DNA from: Treponema sp.
GTDB taxonomy: Bacteria > Spirochaetota > Spirochaetia > Treponematales > Treponemataceae
Assembly (NCBI GenBank): GCA_017645785.1
Contig: JAGCNW010000016.1
Span: 62,001-126,000 of the forward strand
Length of the DNA: 64,000 nucleotides
Direction: 5' to 3'
Shown here: in pieces, positions 7,141-14,863 of the stretch
How the letters are laid out: each line of letters begins with the position of its first letter
How positions within the stretch are numbered: the stretch's first letter is position 1
Program-made: the position numbers and the translations under genes
Notes under the pieces: model-generated
What the model was told of the DNA's origin: nothing
The model's input: the letters and a program-made list of their open reading frames with translations, nothing else
The model's database searches: none

Positions 7141-7926
7141 ATGGCCGAATCTGATTTGCCGCCGATAAGCAATTATCCTGCTTGGTTGTGGCGTATTTTT
7201 AGAAAAATTTTTGTCGTGATAGTTTTTGGAGTGGGATCCGCAATCATCGGTATAATTGTCTTTCCGATTTTAAGGCTTTTTAACCACAATAAAAATTCAT
7301 TTAAGAGAGCGGGCCATAAATTCATTTCCTTTGCTTTGGATTTTTACATTCATTTGATGTCGTGGTGCAGAGTCGCGAGCTATAGAATCGACGACCTAAA
7401 GGCGATGCGCGCCTTGCGGGGCTGCGTGATTGTCGCAAACCATCCGTCGCTCTTGGACGTCTTTTACATTTTGGCCTTTGTTCGCGACGCGGATTGCATT
7501 GTAAAAGCGGGTCTCAAAAAGTCTGTGGTCAGCGTCATTGTCAAAAATCTTTACATTTCCAACAACATCGACTTTGAAATCATGCAAAAAGAATGCGTGG
7601 AATCCTTGCATAACGGTGGAAACTTGATTATTTTCCCGGAAGGAACGCGCACTCCCCGCCACGGAACAAACCAATACAAAAAGGGCGCGGCAAGAATCGC
7701 GCTTGCCGCCGGCGCCAACGTTCAGCCCTTGCATATCGGAGGCAACGACAAGTACGGTTTGGGCAAAGGCGAGTCCTTGCTTTTGGTCAACCCGCAGGAA
7801 CGCTACAAGTACGACTTTAAGGTTTTGCCGCAAATCGAAATGTCAAAATACGCGGGCCTCAGCGAAACAATCGCCGCCAAGCGCCTGACCGATGATATGA
7901 GGGCAATAATCGAGAGCGTTCAGTAA
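7141..7926 (+). CDS. 1-acylglycerol-3-phosphate-type acyltransferase (PlsC/LPLAT)
   Basis: 261 residues. An N-terminal membrane segment (IFVVIVFGVGSAIIGIIVF) precedes the acyltransferase motifs NHPSLLD (H-x4-D, catalytic) and FPEGTRTPRHGT (substrate phosphate binding). It would transfer an acyl or polyene chain to a lipid or glycerol-type acceptor at the inner membrane. APE clusters carry such an LPLAT next to the chain-length factor, as here. ATG 7141 is preferred to an upstream TTG because it lies just after the previous stop. A palindromic repeat with a T run follows directly and serves as terminator. Confidence 0.85.
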   Translation: MAESDLPPISNYPAWLWRIFRKIFVVIVFGVGSAIIGIIVFPILRLFNHNKNSFKRAGHKFISFALDFYIHLMSWCRVASYRIDDLKAMRALRGCVIVANHPSLLDVFYILAFVRDADCIVKAGLKKSVVSVIVKNLYISNNIDFEIMQKECVESLHNGGNLIIFPEGTRTPRHGTNQYKKGAARIALAAGANVQPLHIGGNDKYGLGKGESLLLVNPQERYKYDFKVLPQIEMSKYAGLSETIAAKRLTDDMRAIIESVQ

Positions 7927-7929
7927 AAG

Positions 7930-7997
7930 ATATTCGGGTCAAGCCCGAATATGACAGTGGTTGTCATTGCCGGGCGCGACCCGGCAATCTTTTTTTC
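7930..7997 (+). repeat. Palindromic repeat pair, acting as terminator
   Basis: Two family members side by side: ATATTCGGG-tcaag-CCCGAATAT (7930-7952) followed by GACA, then TGTC before ATTGCCGGG-cgcga-CCCGGCAAT (7966-7988) and CTTTTTTT. The second stem with its T run is a rho-independent terminator for the APE block 1 operon. Related elements lie at 10035, 17555, 21397 and inside rsmE. Confidence 0.8.
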
Positions 7998-9967
7998 TAT
8001 GAGATTAGCTTATTCAACTTCTTGACAAAGTCGGCGGGGTCTTTGATTTCCGCGCCGCCAAGCAAAAGCGCTTGGTCAAGCAAGACCGTCGCGATATCGC
8101 CGATAAGAGACTCGTCGTCGGTGGCCTTGACCTTTTGCAAAATCGCGTGGTCGGCGTTTACTTCCAAAATCGGCTTTACCATGCTGGGCATTCCCTGGCC
8201 CATCGCTTTCATCATGCGCTCCATCTGAAGCGACGGATCGTTTTCGTCGATGACGATGCAGCAGGGGCTGTCGGTCAAGCGGTTGGAAAGCTTTACGTCC
8301 TTAACGCGGTCGCCCAAAGCCTTCTTGAGCTTTTCGACAACCGGCTTAAAGTCCTTTTCCTTCTTTTCGGCTTCGGCCTTGTCAACGCCAAGCTCTTCGT
8401 CGCTTCCGGCGCGGTTTACGGCCTTAAGCTCAAAGTCCTTGTATTTTCCGTAGCCCGGAATAACGATTTCGTCGATGTCGCCGTCCAAAATCAAAACTTC
8501 AAAGCCCTTCTTTGTGTAGGCTTCCAAAAGCGGGCTCTTGCGCAAGTTCTCCTCGTCGCCGCCTGTGATGTAATAAATGGCCTTTTGGTCGGGCTTCATT
8601 CTCTGAACGTAGTCGGCAAAGCTTGTCCACTTGTCTTCGCCTGTACCGCTTGCGTCGGTTGACTTAAAGCGGATGATTTCGGCGATTTCGTCGCGGTTGG
8701 CGTAGTCGCCGTAAAGGCCTTCCTTCATCGGGCGGTTGTAGTTCTTTACGAACTTGTTCCATTTTTCAATCGCCTTCTTTTCGTCGTCGGTCGGCTTTTC
8801 CGCTTTGCGCGCCTTGTCGGCTTCCTCGCCCATCTTCTTAAACTCGCCCAGCAACTTTTTTACCGAGGCGGTTTTTATCGTTTCAAGAATTCTGTTTTGC
8901 TGCAAAATCTCGCGGCTTACGTTGAGCGGCAAATCCTCGCTGTCGATGATGCCGCGCACAAAGCGCAAGTAGGCCGGCAAAAGTTCGCGGTCGTCGTCCG
9001 TGATAAAGACGCGCTTTACGTACAACTTTACGCCGCTCTTGTAATCGGCTTGGTACATGTCAAATGGCGCTGTCTGCGGAACGTAGAAAAGCGTCGTGTA
9101 TTCCTGCGTTCCCTCCGCGTGGGTGTGAACGTAATGAAGCGGATCCTGGCCGTCGTGGGCGATTGTCTGGTAAAAGTCGTTGTAGTCCTTTTCCTTAAGT
9201 TCCGACTTTGATCGCTTCCACAAGGCGGAGGCTGAGTTTACCTGGTCAACCTTGTTTTCGGAAGAAGTTACTTTGCCCTTGTCGTCGTACTTGTTCTGAA
9301 CGTAGTGCAAGTAAATCGGGAACGCGATGTGGTCCGAGTAGCGCTTGATGAGCTCTTCAATCTTCCAGCGCGCGGCGTATTCCTTGCTTTCATCGTTAAG
9401 GCGCATTTCAATGGCCGAGCCTGTTTTTTCGGCGTTGTCAAAGCCGTACTTTTTGGCCGCCTCGCTGTCCGCCGCGACTTCTTCAATCTCGTAAGAGTTT
9501 GTGCCGTCGCTTGACCACTTGTAAAGCTTTTTGCTTTGGTCGCCGGCGCGGCGGGTATAAACAACGATTTCTTTGGCGGCCATAAAAGCGGAATAAAAGC
9601 CTACGCCAAACTGTCCGATAAGCGCCGAGTCCTTGGCCGCGTCGCTGGAAAGTTTTTCCAAAAATGCCTTGGTGCCGGAGCGGGCGATTGTTCCCAAGTT
9701 GTTGGTCAAATCCTCTTCGTTCATTCCGATTCCGCTGTCCTGAACGGTAAGAACCGCTGCCTTTTCGTCAAAGGTGATGTCGATGCGGGGGTCGAATTTT
9801 ATTTGCTTGTAAGCGTCGTCGCTCACTGTAAGGTACTTGAGTTTGTCCAAGGCGTCGCTTGCGTTTGAGACAATCTCGCGCAAAAAAATGTCCTTGTTGG
9901 AATACATTGAGTGGATGATGAGCTTTAAAAGCTGGTTCACTTCTGTCTGGAACTGATATTTAGCCAT
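7997..9967 (-). CDS. htpG: Molecular chaperone HtpG (Hsp90)
   Basis: 656-residue cytosolic Hsp90 ATPase. The N-terminal ATP-binding domain shows LREIVSNASDALDKLKYL, the Asp-containing DSGIGM and the lid glycine motif GQFGVGFYSAFM; the middle domain shows LYVKRVFITD and the catalytic-loop RGIIDSEDLPLNVSRE; the C-terminal dimerisation domain is present. Length is normal for bacterial HtpG. AGAGG lies upstream of the ATG. It has its own promoter and separates APE block 1 from the EF-P operon; no functional link to either is evident. Confidence 0.98.
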   Translation of the reverse strand: MAKYQFQTEVNQLLKLIIHSMYSNKDIFLREIVSNASDALDKLKYLTVSDDAYKQIKFDPRIDITFDEKAAVLTVQDSGIGMNEEDLTNNLGTIARSGTKAFLEKLSSDAAKDSALIGQFGVGFYSAFMAAKEIVVYTRRAGDQSKKLYKWSSDGTNSYEIEEVAADSEAAKKYGFDNAEKTGSAIEMRLNDESKEYAARWKIEELIKRYSDHIAFPIYLHYVQNKYDDKGKVTSSENKVDQVNSASALWKRSKSELKEKDYNDFYQTIAHDGQDPLHYVHTHAEGTQEYTTLFYVPQTAPFDMYQADYKSGVKLYVKRVFITDDDRELLPAYLRFVRGIIDSEDLPLNVSREILQQNRILETIKTASVKKLLGEFKKMGEEADKARKAEKPTDDEKKAIEKWNKFVKNYNRPMKEGLYGDYANRDEIAEIIRFKSTDASGTGEDKWTSFADYVQRMKPDQKAIYYITGGDEENLRKSPLLEAYTKKGFEVLILDGDIDEIVIPGYGKYKDFELKAVNRAGSDEELGVDKAEAEKKEKDFKPVVEKLKKALGDRVKDVKLSNRLTDSPCCIVIDENDPSLQMERMMKAMGQGMPSMVKPILEVNADHAILQKVKATDDESLIGDIATVLLDQALLLGGAEIKDPADFVKKLNKLIS

Positions 9968-10003
9968 TTTATGCCTCTAAAATTTTATTGGAATTTACCT
10001 TTA

Positions 10004-10032
10004 AAAATAATAAAATTTCGGGCAATCGTCAA
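10004..10032 (-). promoter_or_regulatory. htpG promoter
   Basis: Reverse strand: TTGACG (10032-10027), 17 bp, TATTTT (10009-10004). The -35 lies in the edge of the palindromic repeat (GGCAATC-gtcaag-GATTGCC, 10021-10040), so the repeat contributes part of the promoter. Confidence 0.6.
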
Positions 10033-10034
10033 GG

Positions 10035-10062
10035 ATTGCCGCGTCGAAGCGCGGCAATGACA
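10035..10062. repeat. Palindromic repeat, single unit
   Basis: ATTGCCGCG (10035-10043), loop tcgaag, CGCGGCAAT (10050-10058), then GACA. Same family as the hairpins at 7966, 17559, 21397 and 59647. It lies five bases before the 94-bp repeat. Confidence 0.75.
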
Positions 10063-10067
10063 GGAGG

Positions 10068-10161
10068 TGTCATGTTCGGGCTTGATTGCCAGCGCTCGCA
10101 AGAGCGCAGTTGAATCACTTCCTATAGCAACATTAGCGTAGCGACATACCCGGACATCTTT
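10068..10161 (+). repeat. 94-bp dispersed repeat, copy 1
   Basis: This stretch matches the reverse complement of 17591-17684 at 91 of 94 positions by direct comparison. It contains an internal hairpin GCGCTC-gcaa-GAGCGC and begins TGTCATG, recalling the palindromic family. It abuts the stop codon of the SpoU methyltransferase gene. No open reading frame is carried. Confidence 0.9.
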
Positions 10162-10932
10162 TTATCTATTGAGTTCGTAGAGGATTACGCTGGCGGCTTG
10201 GGCGACGTTGAGGCTTTCTACAGGAGCCACGTGGCCGTTAAAGCGGGTATTTGACGGGATTACGACCAATTCGTCGCAAGCGACCTTGACCGCGTCGCTG
10301 ATGCCATGCTCTTCGTTTCCCAAGATGATAATGCTGGGCTTTTGGCCGCAAATCAATTGAAGCTTGCTGATTGACGTCTTTGCGTCGACAGCCGTTCCCA
10401 CGCGGACCATGCGGCCCTTGACGGCTTCCAAAAGCGCCGGGATTGACTTTATCGAGTAAACGTTGACAAATTCCATTCCGCCTTCGGCCACGCGGTAGGA
10501 ACTGGTTGTGATGGAGCTTTGAGCCTCGTCTTCGGGAATGACGATGTTTTTCATTCCAAAGAAAGCCGCGCTGCGGACGATGGCGCCAAGATTGTTGGCG
10601 TTTCCAACGCGGTCAAGCAAAAGCGCGCTCTGCTTTTTTTCTATCCATTCGTCAACGATGTCGGTGTTAAGGCGGACAATTTGCGGCGCCTCTATCATCG
10701 CCACAACGCCCTGATGGTGGACAGTGCCGCTAAGCTTTTCAAGCTCGCTGGGGTCCTTTACTTGGTTGTAGGGAGCCTTGCGCGCGGCAAGTTTTTTGCA
10801 CAAGCCGCCAAAAAGAGGGGCGCGTTCCGCCGTAAAATAAAGGCGGGTGATTCTGTCGGGATTTTTCTTTTCCAAGGATTTGACCGCGGCGAATCCGCAA
10901 ACGGCCAGTTCGTTATTCAGCTTGTTCTTCAT
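10162..10932 (-). CDS. TrmH/SpoU-family rRNA or tRNA 2'-O-methyltransferase
   Basis: 256 residues. Residues ~1-90 are the substrate-binding domain (ending GTVHHQGVVA). The SPOUT trefoil-knot domain shows all three family motifs: LLDRVGNANNLGAIVRSA (motif 1), IILGNEEHGI (motif 2) and PVESLNVAQAASVILYEL (motif 3). It methylates a ribose in rRNA or tRNA with SAM; RlmB-like or TsnR-like specificity cannot be told apart here. Its start overlaps the end of the upstream gene by 20 bp, making it the last gene of the EF-P operon. The 94-bp repeat begins right after its stop. Confidence 0.85.
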   Translation of the reverse strand: MKNKLNNELAVCGFAAVKSLEKKNPDRITRLYFTAERAPLFGGLCKKLAARKAPYNQVKDPSELEKLSGTVHHQGVVAMIEAPQIVRLNTDIVDEWIEKKQSALLLDRVGNANNLGAIVRSAAFFGMKNIVIPEDEAQSSITTSSYRVAEGGMEFVNVYSIKSIPALLEAVKGRMVRVGTAVDAKTSISKLQLICGQKPSIIILGNEEHGISDAVKVACDELVVIPSNTRFNGHVAPVESLNVAQAASVILYELNR

Positions 10933-11539
10933 TTTGTTCTGGGTTTTCCGCAGGCTTTTCTTTCTTGGCCTTTTTTTCTTTTTTGATTTTGGCTTTTTCT
11001 TCGCGGGCCTTTGCCTTGTCCTCTGCCGGTTCGGTTTGGTTCACTTCGATAACATCGTTAAAAAGCGACCTTAAGTATTCAGTGACAAGAAGTTCAAGGC
11101 AGTTTGGAGCCTGCGGGTCTTTTGACTTGCTGATCTTTACCGTTGACTTTAACAAAAGGTTAAAGTCCTTGTCGTAAAGATAAATCACGGCCCTTACATA
11201 TTCTGGAATGTCGTCCAGATTCTTGTCCTTCCAGCTTGTGACTTGGAAGGTCCAAACATAATCATAGCCTACGACAGCTTCTTTGGGAACGAATTCCGCC
11301 AACTTAACGATGCAGTCAAAGGAATACTCGTCCAAGGCCGCGCAAAATGCGTTGCCGAATTTTTGAGTGTCGTTAAAGTTGCGGTTGACGCAAACGACTG
11401 ATTTTGTTGATTTTTTTAAGGGCAGGGAAATGAACGTTTTTGTGACAATGGAAGGCGTTCCGGCTTCCGAAAAACAAAGGGGCGCGGCCAAAAGACAAAA
11501 GAAGAAGGCAACAAATGAAGCAAAAGCTTTTTTCATCAT
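10913..11539 (-). CDS. Secreted protein of unknown function with charged C-terminal tail
   Basis: 208 residues. A signal peptide is clear (MMKKAFASFVAFFFCLLAA, cleavage likely after the CFS segment). The mature part, residues ~30-165, has mixed alpha/beta character with VGYDYVWTFQVTSWKD and AVIYLYDKDFNLLLKSTVKI, a pattern seen in small periplasmic or lipoprotein domains of unknown function. The last ~40 residues are almost only Lys, Glu and Ala and are probably disordered. It sits between efp (22 bp upstream) and the SpoU methyltransferase (overlapping), so it is co-expressed with translation genes, but no functional link is visible. I do not recognise the family. Confidence 0.7.
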   Translation of the reverse strand: MMKKAFASFVAFFFCLLAAPLCFSEAGTPSIVTKTFISLPLKKSTKSVVCVNRNFNDTQKFGNAFCAALDEYSFDCIVKLAEFVPKEAVVGYDYVWTFQVTSWKDKNLDDIPEYVRAVIYLYDKDFNLLLKSTVKISKSKDPQAPNCLELLVTEYLRSLFNDVIEVNQTEPAEDKAKAREEKAKIKKEKKAKKEKPAENPEQNEEQAE

Positions 11540-11561
11540 TCCGGCCGCCCCTTAACGCCAA

Positions 11562-12134
11562 TTAGTCTTTGGCGCGTTCAACAAAAGAACCGTCGCGTGT
11601 GTCGATTACGATGCGGTCGTTTGTGTCGCAGTAAAGAGGAACCTTTACTTCGGCGCCTGTGTCAAGAGTGGCCGGCTTCAAAGATTTTCCTGAAGTGTCG
11701 CCCTTGATTCCAGGTTCGCAGTATGTGATTACGCGAGTGATGTTGATCGGGAGCTTGATGCCCACGGCTTTGTCGTTGTAGTAAGTGATTTTGACTTCGA
11801 TGTCTTCGTCATCGGGAGAAATGTAGCCGGCATAGTCGCCCAAGTCTTCCTTTGTGAGCGGAATGTCGTCATAAGTCTCTTGGTCCATGAAGTGATAGTC
11901 TTCGCCGTCAATGTAAGAAAGTTTTACAACCTTTTCAACAAGGTCAACTTCCTCAAACTTTTCGCCGGCGTCCAATCCCAAATCCTGTGTGGAGCCAGTA
12001 ACGATGTTCTTTACGCGGAGCTTTGTGACCATGCCTGCGCGGCCGCCCTTTTGGCCGAGCATTCTCTGAACGATGAACGGAGAACCTTCAAACATAAAGG
12101 CAGAACCAACTCTAATTTCGTTTGTTGTAATCAT
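11562..12134 (-). CDS. efp: Elongation factor P, arginine-32 type
   Basis: 190 residues with the usual three beta-barrel domains (KOW-like N-domain, OB domain, and C-terminal OB with the signature GAEVKVPLYCDTNDRIVIDTRDG). EF-P relieves ribosome stalling at proline runs. The tip of domain I normally carries a modified Lys (PGKG); here the loop reads QKGGRAGMV, and alignment to the Pseudomonas loop KSGRNAAVV puts Arg32 at the modified position. This is the type glycosylated by EarP with rhamnose in known cases. GAGG precedes the ATG. First gene of the efp / secreted protein / SpoU operon, with its own promoter. Confidence 0.95.
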   Translation of the reverse strand: MITTNEIRVGSAFMFEGSPFIVQRMLGQKGGRAGMVTKLRVKNIVTGSTQDLGLDAGEKFEEVDLVEKVVKLSYIDGEDYHFMDQETYDDIPLTKEDLGDYAGYISPDDEDIEVKITYYNDKAVGIKLPINITRVITYCEPGIKGDTSGKSLKPATLDTGAEVKVPLYCDTNDRIVIDTRDGSFVERAKD

Positions 12135-12167
12135 ATTCTTTTCCTCAAACTTTTAAAGTGTTCTATA

Positions 12168-12196
12168 ATTTTAGCGAAAATAGAAAAAAAATTCAA
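12168..12196 (-). promoter_or_regulatory. efp operon promoter
   Basis: Reverse strand: TTGAAT (12196-12191), 17 bp, TAAAAT (12173-12168). Leader about 27 nt with a GAGG site before ATG 12134. Confidence 0.7.
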
Positions 12197-12216
12197 GCGC
12201 GAGCCTCCTTTCGATA

Positions 12217-12245
12217 TTGAAATAAAGCCCCATTCCTTTTATTAT
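12217..12245 (+). promoter_or_regulatory. Promoter of the AraC-type regulator
   Basis: TTGAAA (12217-12222), 17 bp, TATTAT (12240-12245). Transcription would start near 12252, giving a leader that contains AAGGGGG before the GTG start at 12279. Divergent from the efp promoter. Confidence 0.65.
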
Positions 12246-12278
12246 AAATTTGAAATCTCAAGAAGAAGGGGGCCTTTT

Positions 12279-12734
12279 GTGTCAGAAAAAGAGGAACTAT
12301 TGTCTCAAGTTAAGAAAATGGACAATAAAAGCGCCGCCCTTGTCCTTAAATTCGCAAAATCCTTAAAAAAAGGCGAGCCCGACCTTTCGGCCCAAAAAAC
12401 GCGGCGGCAAAACGACGTTCAAAGACGGCTTGTCCTCTTGCGGCAAGAAGTCCAGGCCAATCCGGAAAAATGGACCGTTGATTCTATGGCCGAAGCCTTT
12501 CGTTTGACCCGCAGCCGCTTTTCTGTCCTTTACAAGCAAACTTTTGGGGAGGCGCCTGGAAATGAAAAGCGCGCCTTTTTAAACCAAAAGGCGCGCTCGC
12601 TTCTTTCCAAGACAGAAAAAACTGTCCAACAAATCGCCGCGGAATGCGGCTACAATGAATGTGAAAACTTCATTCGCGCCTTTCGAAAATGCAACGGCAT
12701 GTCGCCGCTGCAATTCCGAAAAAACGCGCCTTGA
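12279..12734 (+). CDS. Small AraC-type DNA-binding protein without a sensor domain
   Basis: 151 residues. Residues ~55-150 form the double helix-turn-helix of AraC/XylS regulators: WTVDSMAEAFRLTRSRFSVLY (first HTH), then KTVQQIAAECGYNECENFIR and FRKCNGMSPLQFRK (second HTH and signature). The first ~50 residues are charged and helical, too short for a ligand-binding cupin or receiver. The GTG start at 12279 is chosen because AAGGGGG lies seven bases upstream and no better start exists. It converges on the sugar-permease gene with a gap of only 7 bp and no terminator. It could regulate that transporter; this is inference from position only. Confidence 0.75.
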   Translation: MSEKEELLSQVKKMDNKSAALVLKFAKSLKKGEPDLSAQKTRRQNDVQRRLVLLRQEVQANPEKWTVDSMAEAFRLTRSRFSVLYKQTFGEAPGNEKRAFLNQKARSLLSKTEKTVQQIAAECGYNECENFIRAFRKCNGMSPLQFRKNAP

Positions 12735-12741
12735 CACGTTC

Positions 12742-13764
12742 CTAGGCCTTATTCTTGCGCGAAAGCACCACGCTCTGAATTACCAAGAAGAGACAAATCA
12801 TAAAGGCTACCGTTATGTTTGTCCACCAGGCGTCGTCCAAGCCCAAAGAAGAAACGATGTTCTTGATTGTGGCCAATGACATTACGCCAAAGAAGGTTCC
12901 TATGATGTTTCCGACGCCGCCGGTAAGCATCGTTCCTCCGATAATCGAAGAAGCGATGGCGTTCATTTCCGCTCCGTCGGCGTGCGACGGCGAGCCGGAG
13001 CCAACGTGCAGGAAGTATACAAAGCCTCCTACCGCGGCGAGCATCGAACAAATGAAGTGGGCCAAGAATTTTGTCTGCTTAACGTTGATGCCAAGCATGT
13101 TGGCGCTTTGCAAGTTACCGCCAACTGCGTAAAAACTGCGTCCCAATTTTGTCCAGCGCAAAAGAACAAAGAGCAAGAGCACGACGACGATCGCAACTAC
13201 CGCTCCTATTTCTACATAGGCGGGAATCCACTTGCCCAGCTTGTTGACCGAGCCAACTCCCGGAACGTAAATGCGGGTTTCGACCAATTTGACGAAAGCT
13301 TCATTCTCAACGTTGAATTGGGTTGAGTTTACGATAGTCGTCATTCCCTTCGCGAAGAACATTCCTGCCAGTGTTACGATAAAGGGCTGGATGTCTAGGT
13401 AAGCAACCAAGTAGCCTTGTACCAAGCCAAAGCAGGCGCCGATTATCAAGGCCCACATTATCGCAGTGCCAACGGTTCCGCCCTTAAAGTCAAGATTAAC
13501 AGCGCACGTCATGCAGATGAGCGCCGTCACTGTTCCGACCGAAATGTCGATGCCGCCAGTAATCATTACAAGGCTTAGGCCGCAAGAAAGTATTACAAGC
13601 GCGGCGTTTTCGTTGAGCATGTTAAAGAAAGTCTGCGGCTTTTTAAAGCCTGAGCCCAAGAAAATAATCGCGCACAAGTACATAAAGATAAATACGATGA
13701 ACGTAATTACCAACAAAAGGTTTGTGTCGCTAAGCGGCTTGCGTTTTTTAATCAAGCTTTCCAT
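12742..13764 (-). CDS. Sugar ABC transporter permease, YjfF-type
   Basis: 340-residue inner-membrane permease of the ribose/galactofuranose class (BPD_transp_2). About ten hydrophobic segments are present, with the family signature GLSLVMITGGIDISVGTV near residue 65 and NIIGTFFGVMSL in the later half. It forms the membrane channel together with the YtfT-type permease whose gene ends 1 bp upstream (TAATATG junction), with GGGAGG as ribosome binding site. Last gene of the transporter operon. Because the operon's ATPase gene carries an internal stop, transport may be impaired or may depend on another ATPase. Confidence 0.9.
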   Translation of the reverse strand: MESLIKKRKPLSDTNLLLVITFIVFIFMYLCAIIFLGSGFKKPQTFFNMLNENAALVILSCGLSLVMITGGIDISVGTVTALICMTCAVNLDFKGGTVGTAIMWALIIGACFGLVQGYLVAYLDIQPFIVTLAGMFFAKGMTTIVNSTQFNVENEAFVKLVETRIYVPGVGSVNKLGKWIPAYVEIGAVVAIVVVLLLFVLLRWTKLGRSFYAVGGNLQSANMLGINVKQTKFLAHFICSMLAAVGGFVYFLHVGSGSPSHADGAEMNAIASSIIGGTMLTGGVGNIIGTFFGVMSLATIKNIVSSLGLDDAWWTNITVAFMICLFLVIQSVVLSRKNKA

Positions 13765-13765
13765 A

Positions 13766-14863
13766 TTAGTTGCCTCCCTGTGTCGCGACCGGCGCTTTCT
13801 TTTGCTTGAACTTTTTTGAGACTGCCTTCATCTTTTCGCGAACCGAAGGAGCGCTCAAAACAACCAAGATGATTACGACTACAGCCTTGTAAGCCGGAAG
13901 AGCGGTTGAGGCCACGTCAAACTTGAACAAGGTTGTCGTCAAGAATTGGATTACATAGGCGCCCAAGATTGAGGCCCACATGTTGAACTTTCCGCCGCTA
14001 AGAACGTTTCCGCCCAAGGCGACCGCAAGAATCGCGTCCATTTCTATGTCTTTTGCGATTACCGAATAGTTGATTGTCGAGATGCGGCTTACTTTGATAA
14101 ATCCGGCCACCGCGACGCAAAGTCCCATGATTACGTATGTGACAAACTTAATCAATTGCGGGTCAACGCCGTTTAATCTTGTCGAGTTGGCGTTGATTCC
14201 TACCGCCTGCGAATACAAGCCCAAATTGGTGTATTTTAGAACCAGCATTATTATCGCCACGCAAACTATCGCGATGAAAACCGGCGTAGGTATTGGAATG
14301 CCGGGAATGTAGTTTCCAAAATAACCGAATATCGGCTCGTTGACAATCGGAAGCGTGTTGTTGTTGATCCAGGCGCCGATAGAGCGGCCCGCCGTGAACA
14401 AAATCAAGGTGGCTACCATCGGCTGAATCTTAAAGTAAGCGACCAGCATTCCGTTAAAGGCTCCAAAGAGCATCGACACCACGCAAGCGATCAAGAACGC
14501 CACGATAATCGGCGCCTGCATTGTTTCGGGGCGCGGATCGTCTCCGCACAAAACGCGCAAAACAACGCTTCCTGCGATGGCAATCACCGCTCCCACCGAA
14601 ATATCCTGTCCGCCGGAGGCCGCGGTCACAAGCGTCATTCCGATTGCCAATATCGCAAGTTCGGAAGCGTTGTCCAAAATTGTAATAAGGTATCCCGACA
14701 AAACTGGATCGCCCGCGCTGTTTTGGCCAAGGCTGATTTTAAAGAACGAAGGATCGGCGATCAAATTGAACAATATCAAAAACAACAATGTCGCGACCGG
14801 GATAAAAATCTGGTTCCTAAAAAGACCCAGAATTATTTCTTTTTTCGTTTTTGCAGAACTCAT
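13766..14863 (-). CDS. Sugar ABC transporter permease, YtfT-type
   Basis: 365-residue permease of the same family. It shows GMTLVTAASGGQDISVGAVI, where the usual signature is G-G-I-D-L-S-V-G, and about nine to ten membrane segments. The ATG at 14863 is preferred over a longer in-frame ORF because GGAGG lies six bases upstream and MSSAKTKKEIILGLFRN is a normal N-terminus. It overlaps the ATPase stop codon by four bases (ATGA), implying translational coupling to the ATPase C-terminal reading frame; the premature TAA in that gene could therefore lower its expression. Confidence 0.9.
   Translation of the reverse strand: MSSAKTKKEIILGLFRNQIFIPVATLLFLILFNLIADPSFFKISLGQNSAGDPVLSGYLITILDNASELAILAIGMTLVTAASGGQDISVGAVIAIAGSVVLRVLCGDDPRPETMQAPIIVAFLIACVVSMLFGAFNGMLVAYFKIQPMVATLILFTAGRSIGAWINNNTLPIVNEPIFGYFGNYIPGIPIPTPVFIAIVCVAIIMLVLKYTNLGLYSQAVGINANSTRLNGVDPQLIKFVTYVIMGLCVAVAGFIKVSRISTINYSVIAKDIEMDAILAVALGGNVLSGGKFNMWASILGAYVIQFLTTTLFKFDVASTALPAYKAVVVIILVVLSAPSVREKMKAVSKKFKQKKAPVATQGGN

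Noticed and set aside
9968-10161. Small RNA gene between htpG and the SpoU gene
   Set aside because: The hairpins are explained by the repeat family; no separate promoter plus terminator pair is visible.
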